Shown here: positions 13,356 through 21,266 of the stretch, in pieces
Layout: every line of letters begins with the position of its first letter
How positions within the stretch are numbered: position 1 is the stretch's first letter
Source: Emiliania huxleyi CCMP1516
Taxonomy: Eukaryota; Haptophyta; Isochrysidales; Noelaerhabdaceae
Reading direction: 5' to 3'
NCBI RefSeq assembly: GCF_000372725.1
Contig: NW_005202303.1
Coordinates: 173,515-237,514, forward strand
Length of the DNA stretch: 64,000 nucleotides
Position numbers and translations under genes: made by a program
The notes under the pieces: model-generated
What the model was told of the DNA's origin: nothing
What the model saw: only the letters and a program-made list of their open reading frames with translations
Databases searched by the model: none

Positions 13356-14157
13356 CGGCAGGGCGGGTGTGGTCTGCCACACGTGCGGCGGAATGGGTCA
13401 CACCTCAAACGTCTGCCCCTCCAACATGGGGGCATGGAAAGGTCCTATCGTCTGCCATTACTGCGGCGAGCCGGGGCACACGAGGCCCAACTGCCCAAAC
13501 AAGCCCGGCGTCAAGGTGAAGGACGCGCGCGCCGTGCGGACGACGCTCGAGGCGTGCGCCGCCACCCTGCCACTCCGCCCCGCCGCTGCGCCAAGTCACC
13601 CGCGCTTCTCGCCTCCCGCGCAGATGCGGAAGAAGAGGACCACCCGGCAGGAGGCGGAGGACACCATCGTGGTGCGGGCCGCCCCGCCAGAGGGCGTCGC
13701 CGCGCGAGGGGCCGCCTCCATGCCCCCCCCCCTCCCTTTCAGCGGCGCCGCCCGCCCCTTTCAGGCGCTGGACGGCGTGGACGTGATGCGTGTCTCGGGC
13801 GCGGACCTGAGCCTGGACTCGAACGGCGACGGCTCGGAGATCGTGCTCGCGTGCATGAACGAGGGGCTCGCGCCGTACGGCTTCTCGATCGCCGTCAACG
13901 AGCGGGACGGCTCGTGGCAGGCTCCGAGAGACGCCTCCGCGAACTTCCTCCTCCCAAGACGGGCACTTCCGCGAACCCTCTCCTCCCCTCGGCCGCAGGT
14001 GTCGGACCACAAGGTGACGCTCATCCGCTTCTACGACGGGATGGTCATCAAGGGCGGCGCGCTGCAGGAGCCGCTCTCCCCCGCCGGCAAGGGCGGCAAG
14101 GGCGGCAAGGGAGGAGGCAGGGGCTTTGCGGCCGGCTTCAGGTACGCGCCGTACTGA
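13084..14157 (+). CDS. CCHC zinc-knuckle protein with UAP56-binding-like N-terminus
   Basis: Exons 13084-13551, 13624-13920 and 13999-14157 give 307 aa. Near the N-terminus, MHKSLDELIEED resembles the UAP56/DDX39-binding motif of mRNA export adaptors such as ALYREF. Three CCHC knuckles follow: CYTCGQPGHKSTVC, CHTCGGMGHTSNVC and CHYCGEPGHTRPNC. A Gly-rich RGG-like tract separates the first two. The C-terminal about 100 residues end in a GKGGKGGKGGGRGF basic-Gly tail; the domain before it is unrecognised. Both introns start GC and are multiples of three (72 and 78 nt), so unspliced reads remain open. A role in RNA binding or mRNA export is inference. The start could also be further upstream at 13033. 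Confidence 0.75.
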
Positions 14158-14583
14158 GAGCGGAAGACGCGCCGGCCGGTCCTGCCGCCCGATAGCAGGC
14201 CGCGACCTGCCGGTTAGGGCGCATGGATTGCGCGCAGCGGCGCACACTCGACACTGCGCGTGTGGCAGCCCTGACCGTGACCCTGTCAGGCTGTGTGCAA
14301 GTGAGTGTGGGGCGTCCCCGCCGCGCGCTCGTCGCCACGGCCCCCGGTTTACCGCGTTGAGTTTAATTAGCATGTTCATCACGTCCGCTCCAGCGCGCAG
14401 GTTTCAAGTGTCAAGATCCCGCACGAAAACTCTCGTAACCTTAGACCTCTGCTTATAAACTGCTGTGGCGTGGGACGACAGCGCGCGTGGTCGGGTACTG
14501 CGGCATACTCTCCTTACTCGATGTGTGGCATGTGCCCCTGGATTCCTCTCGGTCTATCTCGGCGAACGGCCGCCGTCAGTGAG

Positions 14584-15270
14584 TCAGACACGCACAGAGA
14601 CCGCAGTGTTTGGCGGGTGCACAAGCCTATTGCGGCTCTGAGATCTCTGGGCCCTCTGGCTGTTCGCGCTGCCGTCGGTGCACGGCCCGAGTGGTGGTGC
14701 AGCCGATTCCATGACCCGCTCCTGTAGGCGGCTCTTGTCTCTGCTCTTGAACCTGTCGCCGCGCGCGGCGATGGCTGCCCGCAACGCGCTCATGCTGAGC
14801 GCCAACACCTCTTCCCTCGAGAGCGTGCCCAGAGGGGCTGGCTCAGCCTCGCCAGAGAGTGAGAGCGCCTCGACAGCGAATACCAGAGGCTCGTCCTCCT
14901 CGTCTGCATCGCCATCGGAGAGGGCGCGGGCCCTCGAATGGAGCGCTCCGCGCGAGGGCGGCGGCGAGTGGGTCCCGGGCGCCCAACGTATCGACGTCGG
15001 CGTCCGGGGTCCCGCGGCAGGAGGAGAGTTGCAGCAGCTCGAGCCGAAAAGCTGAGGAGTCGACCGCCGCGCCCGGGCCGGCGAGTTTATGGCAGTGCCG
15101 ACGCTGGCGGAATCGACGAGGTACCGCGGCGAGCACTGCCACCCAGGCTTGAGGCAGCTTCGACTCATCGGCCACCGGCCAGTTAGCGTTTGAGTGCGTA
15201 CTGTGTGCACATTCAGAGCCGTTCTTTCGTAAGACCCAACGAGAGCTTTCAAATTCGTGGCGCTGTTCAC
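14584..15270 (-). CDS. Possible coding exon with SAP-like helix pair
   Basis: A 228-codon minus frame. The stretch from about 14960 down to 14690 has mixed composition: EEDEPLVFAVEALSLSG, then LSREEVLALSMSALRAAIAA and RGDRFKSRDKSRLQERV. That helix-turn-helix spacing is reminiscent of a SAP DNA-binding motif. The 5' part competes with another open frame and may contain an intron. No orthologue recognised. Confidence 0.3.
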   Translation of the reverse strand: MNSATNLKALVGSYERTALNVHTVRTQTLTGRWPMSRSCLKPGWQCSPRYLVDSASVGTAINSPARARRSTPQLFGSSCCNSPPAAGPRTPTSIRWAPGTHSPPPSRGALHSRARALSDGDADEEDEPLVFAVEALSLSGEAEPAPLGTLSREEVLALSMSALRAAIAARGDRFKSRDKSRLQERVMESAAPPLGPCTDGSANSQRAQRSQSRNRLVHPPNTAVSVRV

Positions 15271-15324
15271 GCTTCACAGGTTGTGTAAGCGGAGCAGCTG
15301 GGTCAGATACAGCTAATCCTTTGT

Positions 15325-15352
15325 GTTCACACCTGCAATTGCAGGTGTGAAC
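15325..15352. repeat. 28-bp perfect palindrome
   Basis: Each arm is GTTCACACCTGCAA and the reverse complement follows with no spacer. It lies in noncoding DNA between two gene candidates. It could extrude a cruciform or bind a dimeric factor. Confidence 0.9.
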
Positions 15353-15540
15353 CGTTTTCAGCCTTTGCCGTCGGTTGCCAATAGCGCGCTAGCCACAAGT
15401 AGTACGGAGGCCGACACTGAAACTAGTGTTTTCGCCATCGTGAGTTGCGATGCTCCAATGAGAGTATTTCCCCTGAGAATGTGTTCAGACCTTTGCGCGG
15501 GGTGTGTGAGAGAGATTTTTATTTAGCAATGCGGGGTGTG

Positions 15541-15770
15541 TGAACATGCGTGTCGCGCACTCATTCAAACGAGTTGTTTGGTATTGCTAAAAATCTCTCT
15601 CATTCATGACCGGTCTCAATGCCCCACCCCCCTGCGCGCGGGCCTTCTAAGCCCGCGGGTAGTCCCCCCCCATCCCCAGGGCCTCCAGGGCTCGCACCTC
15701 AACCTCTCACAGGCCAGCGCACAGCGCCATAGGAGGTATTTTCTTCTCAATAACAAGGCTGTGAACAGCC
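15541..15770. repeat. Dispersed repeat family B, copy 1
   Basis: Matches the inverted segment at 45508-45702. Shared blocks include CATGCGTGTCGCGCACTCAT, GACCGGTCTCAATGCCCCAC and TTTTCTTCTCAATAACAAGG. Copy 1 has an extra stretch of about 39 bp ending ATTGCTAAAAATCTCTCTC, flanked by TCATTC on both sides. The same ATTGCTAAAAATCTCTCTC word occurs at about 6293. Confidence 0.8.
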
Positions 15771-15958
15771 ATTCCGCGCGGTTGAGGGGTTCGGAAGGGG
15801 TCTGTCAACCACTTGGTTGAGGGTTGAGGCCTCTGTCAACCACGTGGTTGACAGTTGAGGCAATCGGCCTCAACCACCGCTAGGAGTAGACACTGTATTC
15901 GCCACGCCTTCCTGGGCAGGAATTCTTTGTTCACCCCGCCCGCCGCGCGGTGCAGGCC

Positions 15959-16028
15959 GCGAACTCGCCGTACTGAGCCTAGCGCAGCGCGAACACGCCG
16001 TCTGAGCCTAGCGCAGCGCGAACTCGCT
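15959..16028 (+). promoter_or_regulatory. Tandem promoter-proximal repeat upstream of the ArfGAP gene
   Basis: GCGCGAACTCGCC and CTGAGCCTAGCGCAG alternate, two to three copies, ending 15 bp before the ATG at 16043. The same repeat stands at 21076-21134, about 130 bp before the TRF4-like start codon. Shared position 5' of two unrelated genes suggests a promoter or 5'-UTR element. Confidence 0.55.
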
Positions 16029-16042
16029 CCTGTCGGCTGTTC

Positions 16043-17221
16043 ATGGAGGGCTACCTCTCCAAAAAGTCGCGCCTCGGCGCCGCGGGTCGCGTCTGGCAGC
16101 GCCGCTGGTTCGTCCTCGACGGCACCGGGCTGCGCTGGTTCGAGGACGAGAGCAAGCGCGGCGACGCCAAGGGTGCCATCGGGCTCGCGCACCTCGAGTC
16201 TGCTGGCGCCGCCGCGCACAAGTCGCCCACGCGCTTTCTCGTGCGCTGCCGCGCCTCCGCCGAGCGCGGGAGCGCGGCGAGCGTCTACGACTTTGAGGCG
16301 CCGTCGTCCGCGGCGATGGGGCGCTGGGTCGAGGCCGTCGGCCGGCTCGTGTGCGCGCGAGGCGCTCGCGAGGGCGGAGGCGGGAGCGGGGACGCGGCGC
16401 TGTGCGGCGAGCCGGTGGAGGAAAGGCTCGCAGCCGTGCCCGGCAACGGCGAGTGCGCCGACTGCATGTCGAGCGACCCGAAGCGGCAGCCGCTGCCTGC
16501 GTGGGCGTCGACCAACCTGGGGGTCGTATTTTGCATCCGCTGCTCAGGTGCGCACCGCAAGCTCGGCACGCACCTGAGCAAGGTGCTCTCCATCAAGATT
16601 GACCGCTGGAGCGACGAGCAGCTCGCGTGGATGGAGCGGCTGGGCAACGCGCAAGTCAATGCGGAGCTCGAGGCGGGGCTGCCCGCGGGCGTCAAGCCGG
16701 ACCTGGTCAGCAGCAGCGCGGAGCAGGTCGAGGCCTTCATTCGCGCAAAGTACGAGCTGGGCTCGTTCCTCGCCGGCGGCGACGGCTTCGTCCCTCCCGC
16801 GCCGCGCCGCTCGCTGCAGGAGGTCGGCATGATTGAGTTTGCCGGGCTGCTCTTCGTGCAGCTGGTGGCGGGGAGCCACCTGCGCGTGCCCAACGCGTGG
16901 CGGACGGCGTCGCTCCACTGCGAGTTCCGCCTCGGCGAGCGGCGCGCCAGGTCGAGGAGGTGCCGTGGCTCGCCCAACCCGGTGTGGGGGGAGGAGCTCG
17001 CCATCAACCGGTGCGCCGCCGACGAGGCGCTGCTGGTGCGGCTGATCGGCGCGGACCTCCTTGGCCGCACCGAGTGCCTCGGCGAGGGGAGGGTGCGCAT
17101 CGACGACTTGCCGCGGGAGCAGCCGACCGGCGTCGACCTGCCGCTCCTGCCGAGCAGCGAGAGCGCCAGGACGAAGGCGCCCTCGCTCGGCCTCGTTCTC
17201 ACGTACAACCCGCTGTCGTGA
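16043..17221 (+). CDS. PH - ArfGAP - C2 domain protein
   Basis: Single exon, 392 aa. Residues 1-108 form a PH domain (MEGYLSKKSRLG, RRWFVLDG, final Trp helix MGRWVEAVGRL). An ArfGAP zinc finger follows: CADC at about 137 and CIRC at about 163, with catalytic-region arginine in GAHRKLGTHLSKVLSI. Residues about 270-385 resemble a C2 domain (FVQLVAGSHL, NPVWGEEL). ArfGAPs stimulate GTP hydrolysis on Arf GTPases at membranes; PH and C2 would add phosphoinositide and Ca2+/lipid targeting. The domain order differs from plant ArfGAP-C2 and animal ACAP (ankyrin-bearing) proteins. The ATG lies just after the tandem promoter-proximal repeat. Confidence 0.92.
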   Translation: MEGYLSKKSRLGAAGRVWQRRWFVLDGTGLRWFEDESKRGDAKGAIGLAHLESAGAAAHKSPTRFLVRCRASAERGSAASVYDFEAPSSAAMGRWVEAVGRLVCARGAREGGGGSGDAALCGEPVEERLAAVPGNGECADCMSSDPKRQPLPAWASTNLGVVFCIRCSGAHRKLGTHLSKVLSIKIDRWSDEQLAWMERLGNAQVNAELEAGLPAGVKPDLVSSSAEQVEAFIRAKYELGSFLAGGDGFVPPAPRRSLQEVGMIEFAGLLFVQLVAGSHLRVPNAWRTASLHCEFRLGERRARSRRCRGSPNPVWGEELAINRCAADEALLVRLIGADLLGRTECLGEGRVRIDDLPREQPTGVDLPLLPSSESARTKAPSLGLVLTYNPLS

Positions 17222-17232
17222 CGAAAAAAAAA

Positions 17233-17400
17233 CAAAAAGGAGGGATGGGAGGACGGCCCACGCCGCCACACACTGGCAGGGATTTAAGAGAAAAGAAAGA
17301 AAGAAAACAGACAACCCAAGGGAGGGATGGGAGGACGGCACGCCGCCACCACACAGGGATACATTTTAAGAGAGGAGTGTGGTGCTAAGAGAGGAGGTGT
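17233..17400. repeat. Dispersed repeat family C, downstream copies
   Basis: Two tandem copies of GGAGGGATGGGAGGACGGC with (GAAA)n and CGCCGCCACCACACAGGGAT, matching 12786-13038. They start 12 bp after the ArfGAP stop codon, so they probably form part of its 3' UTR. The span 17400-18100 holds no gene I can support. Confidence 0.8.
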
Positions 17401-18104
17401 AATCGTGTGGTGCCTGTGTCGTGACGTGATATATGCGTTAAATATTTTTGGGGGCGCGCCGCCAGGCGCGTCCCCACTTTTGTATCACAGCTGCGAGGGC
17501 CAACCAAGGAATTCGGTGGGGTCAAATAGGACGAGGGGTCAAAGGTACCTGGGCCGCAGGCCGGCGCGCAGCGCCACGCCGCCAGGCGTCCGCCGGAGGC
17601 TCTTCGCGGCCACATTCTGGCAAGATTTTGCCGCGCTCAGGCGCCCAGAGGATGCGTCCGCTGCGCTCAAACGTCGCGATTTGGCAATAGGCGCTCGAGC
17701 CGGCGCACAGCGGGCGGGTGCGCCGCGCGGGGGGGGTCGGAGGGGTGAGAGCTGAGAGAGGGGGCGTGGGTCGGGCTCGCACCGGCAGGCCCTGGGAACG
17801 GCCGTCACGTCGAGGTGGGGGGCTGTTGGCGGCTCGAGCGGCAAGGCGTGCCGCTCTGCTGCGCCGTCGACAGCCCCTCTTCCGAGCCGGCGCGTGGCGG
17901 CGAGCCGCGGCCAGTGTCGCTGATGCGGGGGCGACGCAGCTTTTATCCCCCCCCCCCCGCCCGCCCGCCCGCCCGCCCTCAGGCCTTGCCCCTCCGCAGG
18001 CGCGGGAGCGCTCGCCGGCCGTCGCAAGCACCTCCTACCTCTCGTCGCCCGGTTGCTCCCTTGCCCCGCCACCCGCCGCGCCCTCGCCCGGCCGCCTCAC
18101 TGAG

Positions 18105-18415
18105 CCCTGGCTGTCAGGCTGTCAGGTGCTGTCAGGAGGTGATCTGTCGGGCTGTCGGGCAGCTGTCAGGCACTGTCAGGTGCCTCTGTCAGACCAGCTG
18201 TCAGGTGCTGTCAGTGCTGTCGGGTGCTGTCGGGTGCGTGTCTGACAGGCGAGGGGCTCTGTAGCTGTCGGGTGCTGTCGGAGCTGTCGGGTGTTGCTGT
18301 CAGACGCTGTCGGAGCTGTCAGAGCTGTCAGGCTGCTGCTGCTGTCAGACGTTGGGCTGTTGCTGTCAGGTGCTGTCAGGTGTGCTGTCGGGGTGCTGTC
18401 AGGCTCTGACACACA
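18105..18415. repeat. CTGTCAGG / CTGTCGGG degenerate array 1
   Basis: About 25 copies of CTGTCAGG or CTGTCGGG at irregular 8-15 bp spacing (often GTGCTGTCAGG). A second array of the same word lies at 18858-19092. The array ends just before a protein-like C-terminal exon and may be part of an intron. Confidence 0.85.
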
Positions 18416-18444
18416 CCAGCCACACTTATGACACTATCAAGAGG

Positions 18445-18603
18445 AGACCAGCAGGACTCTACTGGCGGCTACGCAGCTGCCCCCCTCCTACGGCGTGATC
18501 ACGCCGGCGGCGACGGCCGCCTGGGGAGCGCAGATGGCGGCGCAGGCGCAGGCGGCGGCGGCGGCACAGACGGCGGTGGCCACCCCCACCCAGACGCCGT
18601 AGG
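18445..18603 (+). CDS. Orphan C-terminal exon candidate
   Basis: An open frame ending in TAG at 18603 reads TLLAATQLPPSYGVITPAA, then AWGAQMAAQAQ and an Ala/Gln/Thr tail. This composition is typical of C-termini of RNA-binding or splicing proteins, but no domain is present. No upstream exon was identified; the CTGTCAGG array lies immediately 5'. Confidence 0.3.
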
Positions 18604-18857
18604 CATATGACTGTAGGGCCCCAGAAGGCTAGCTGGTAGCTTCATTTGTAGTAGCACAGCCGCCGGTGCTAGAGTCTAGAGAGGGGTCCGCAGAGGTGGG
18701 GCGGGAGGGTTGAGAGAGAGACCCATGACCATCCCATGACTACATGGACCACACTCACATGCACATGTACATGTCTTTGCATGTAATAATTTTGTTATAC
18801 CCTCATGGGGCACAAGAAAGAGGCTCTACGGGGGGGGGTCTGACTGTGTACGGTCTG

Positions 18858-19092
18858 TGCTGCTGTCGGGCTGTCAGCGCTGCTGTCAGGCCACTGTGTG
18901 CTGTCGGGCTGTCAGGCAGCTGTCAGGCTGTCACGTTAGGGCCTGACAGCGACGGAGCGCCTCGCCTGTCAGGCTCTGCTGTCAGGCTGTCAGATACGTG
19001 CTGTCAGACTGTCAGAGAAAGTGCTGTCAGCGCTGTCAGGCTGTCGGGCACTGTCAGGCGCTGTCCGGGGTTTGCTGTCAGGCTGTCAGACC
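18858..19092. repeat. CTGTCAGG / CTGTCGGG degenerate array 2
   Basis: About 20 copies of the same 8-bp word as in 18105-18415, separated from it by 440 bp of unrelated sequence. Spacing is irregular (8-20 bp). Confidence 0.85.
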
Positions 19093-19258
19093 AGGGCTCA
19101 GCCGCCTCACCGCGCACGGAGCGCGAGGCTGCGCGTGGCGATGAGCGGCCGATGCTAGCGCCACACGGGCCGGCGCTGTTATTTTGTGCTAAGCAGAGTG
19201 TTGATTATTATGCGGTTGTTCCTGGCTCCCGCTCGGCACCGGTGGCTGAGGCGTGAGG

Positions 19259-19640
19259 GGAAGAGCATGTAGGACATGGAGGTCATCTGAACGGATGTGT
19301 AGACTCGCTCTCGCTCATGGTGTTCGCGCTGATTTCCATGTAGTACGGCTCGTCAGTTTTGGCACACGAGCAGCGAGAAATGCCCACCGTCCGCCGAATC
19401 GTTGTGCTCGGTGCACATATCCCTTTGTGCAGGACCCACGGCTGGACGTGCGGCGGCAGGTCCTCGGCGATCTGCTTGCCAGCAGCGAGCTCTACGACGA
19501 GCGCTTCTTCAGGGCATCATAGCCTTGCCGGCTGCCCACGATGGCAAAGACTGTTCTGACCGAAGAGCACCTCGCCACCGTGCTCTTTCTTGCTCGTGTT
19601 GACGATGGTGGTCACGAGAAGCTGCTGCGCCGAGGTGAGA
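19259..19640 (+). CDS. Possible exons of an unidentified gene
   Basis: Two protein-like stretches in different frames: DPRLDVRRQVLGDLLASSEL (about 19431-19490) and MAKTVLTEEHLATVLFLARV (from 19541). The second ends at a good donor, CGCCGAG|GTGAGAG (about 19634). They may be consecutive exons, but I could not connect them and recognise no family. Confidence 0.25.
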
Positions 19641-20049
19641 GTTCCAGCCGACCATCGGATATTCGCGAGCCGCGCGTCCCGCGCCGCCACGCTTGCCCCC
19701 ACCTTGCCTGACGCGCGCTCTGTGGAGCGGCAGAGCGCGCGTCTCTGGCACAGACGGAGCAGCGACCGCGCCAGCGGTCGCTGCTCCGCCCCTCCATCGC
19801 GCGCGCGCGCCGCGCGCGCGCTGCGCAGCTGCCGCGCCGCGCCCCCCTCGCCGTCTGTTTCCCGCCGTGTGGTGTGCGGTGCGCGCGCGCAAGCGCACCG
19901 CAGCGCGCACACGGCAGCCTCCCAACCCCCCTACCCACCGTCTGTAGCGTTTGGGGGGGGGGCGACTGGCGACGGCAAAAAATGCAAGCCCCGCCTGCCC
20001 CCTGGCCACTGTCGACTCTCCTAATCCCTAGGGTTCTGAGGGCCGGATT

Positions 20050-20490
20050 TTTTTAAGAGCTTTTAAGAAATGAGGAGGTTTGGGGGCTTAGATTGCCATT
20101 TAAGAGATTGCAGGCACGGGGGGGCCCTCTTTTAAGACCGTTTAAGAAAATCGGCCTCACCAGATGCGTCGCTGGGTTACTGCCGTTTTCTCCAATACTG
20201 CCGTTATTAGGCACAAACCCGCCTCTGAAGACACATCTGTAAGTCTGGTGCACTGGCAGGAGCCAGACTCGCATATAGGGGACGCGACACGCGTGCTAGC
20301 TGACTGCGCCAGCTTCCCGGCCTCCGGCGTCTACCGGGGGAGCCTCCCGGACCATCGACCTCGGGAGCTCTCCCGCGCCGTTTAAGCGTTTAAGACCGTT
20401 TAAGAATCGGCGGCCCAGGCAGCCTTAAAATGGGCCATGGCCCGCTTTAAGCCGTTTAAGCCGCAGGCGCCCCAGGGCCCACCCTTTTAA
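20050..20490. repeat. TTTAAG-rich repeat region
   Basis: The hexamer TTTAAG occurs more than a dozen times, commonly as CGTTTAAGACCGTTTAAGAA, in otherwise GC-rich DNA. TTTAAG is nearly self-complementary (TTTAAA/CTTAAA). It lies directly upstream of the mobile-looking gene at 20560. Confidence 0.8.
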
Positions 20491-20559
20491 GCCTAGGGGT
20501 CCCCTAAGGACGCGAGGACGCCCCTCCTCAAGACCTCCTCGCCGGGCGTTGGCAACGCC

Positions 20560-20940
20560 TCGAGTGGCGGCACGCCCGCCTCCGTTGGCCACTCCTACGC
20601 CTTCGGCAACACCGAAGAGAAGGCCCGCCGCCTAAACATGGGCTGCAAGGCGCGCGTGCAGCCCGGCCAACCCTTCTCCCACAAGACCGGCCACGGCTTC
20701 GTCAAGGCGCATCGCGGTTTCTACCACGACGCGATCTTTGTCAAGCGCAACAACTTCAACCTGCTGCTCCACGAGACGTTCGGCGGCGGCTTCTCGCCCA
20801 CCGCCGTTCTCAAGCTGCGCCGCCTCGCGCGCAAAGTCGCGCGCGGCAGCGTTGACCGCACGGCCTACTCGCCCAAGTACTCGCTCTCTTTATGTCCCAC
20901 CATGCAGAGCGCATCTCTCTCTCTGTTGTGCGAGGCGTGA
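20560..20940 (+). CDS. Dispersed gene family D, copy 1 (unknown, possibly mobile)
   Basis: Open frame with HSYAFGNTEEKARRL, GCKAR, HKTGHGFVKAHRGFYHDAIF, VKRNNFNLLLHETFGGG and SVDRTAY, ending at TGA 20940. A homologous but frameshifted copy lies at 45715-46090 on minus with GHKFGFGNT, HATGKGWVKGHKG, YYDALHVKR and AVDRTDYG. Conserved positions are spaced over about 95 residues, so this is protein-level conservation. No function recognised. The homology begins upstream of the first ATG (20638), so copy 1 may itself be 5'-truncated or spliced. Confidence 0.5.
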   Translation, partial: SSGGTPASVGHSYAFGNTEEKARRLNMGCKARVQPGQPFSHKTGHGFVKAHRGFYHDAIFVKRNNFNLLLHETFGGGFSPTAVLKLRRLARKVARGSVDRTAYSPKYSLSLCPTMQSASLSLLCEA

Positions 20941-21075
20941 ACCGCGCCATTCGCTCTCACCTGGCAACCCTGTCTGCACGTCTCGCGCGCGCGTGAACAG
21001 GGCTGCCAGGGCTCCAGGCCCCAAATGACGTGTGAGTGTTAGAGTTGTTTTGCCATCTGTGAGCCAGCGCACCAG

Positions 21076-21134
21076 CGCGAACTCGCCGTCTGAGCCTAGC
21101 GCAGCGCGAACTCGCTCTGAGCCTAGCGCAGCGC
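21076..21134 (+). promoter_or_regulatory. Promoter-proximal repeat shared with the ArfGAP gene
   Basis: GCGCGAACTCGC and CTGAGCCTAGCGCAGCGC repeated, matching 15959-16028. The last copy ends about 130 bp before the TRF4-like ATG. Confidence 0.5.
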
Positions 21135-21266
21135 CTCGGAAAACACCATTTTGGCTCGCCAACCCGCACCCCGACGTAGGCAGCCTTTTTTCTGCTCAGA
21201 CTCGCTCGTTGCCCGGCCTGTGGTGCTGCTCGACCTGTGGACCAGTGATCCTGCTCGACCAGCCAG

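Noticed and set aside
13212-14382. Long antisense and alternative-frame ORFs over the zinc-knuckle gene
   Set aside because: They consist of Arg/Ala-rich shadow sequence; the CCHC frame carries clear motifs.
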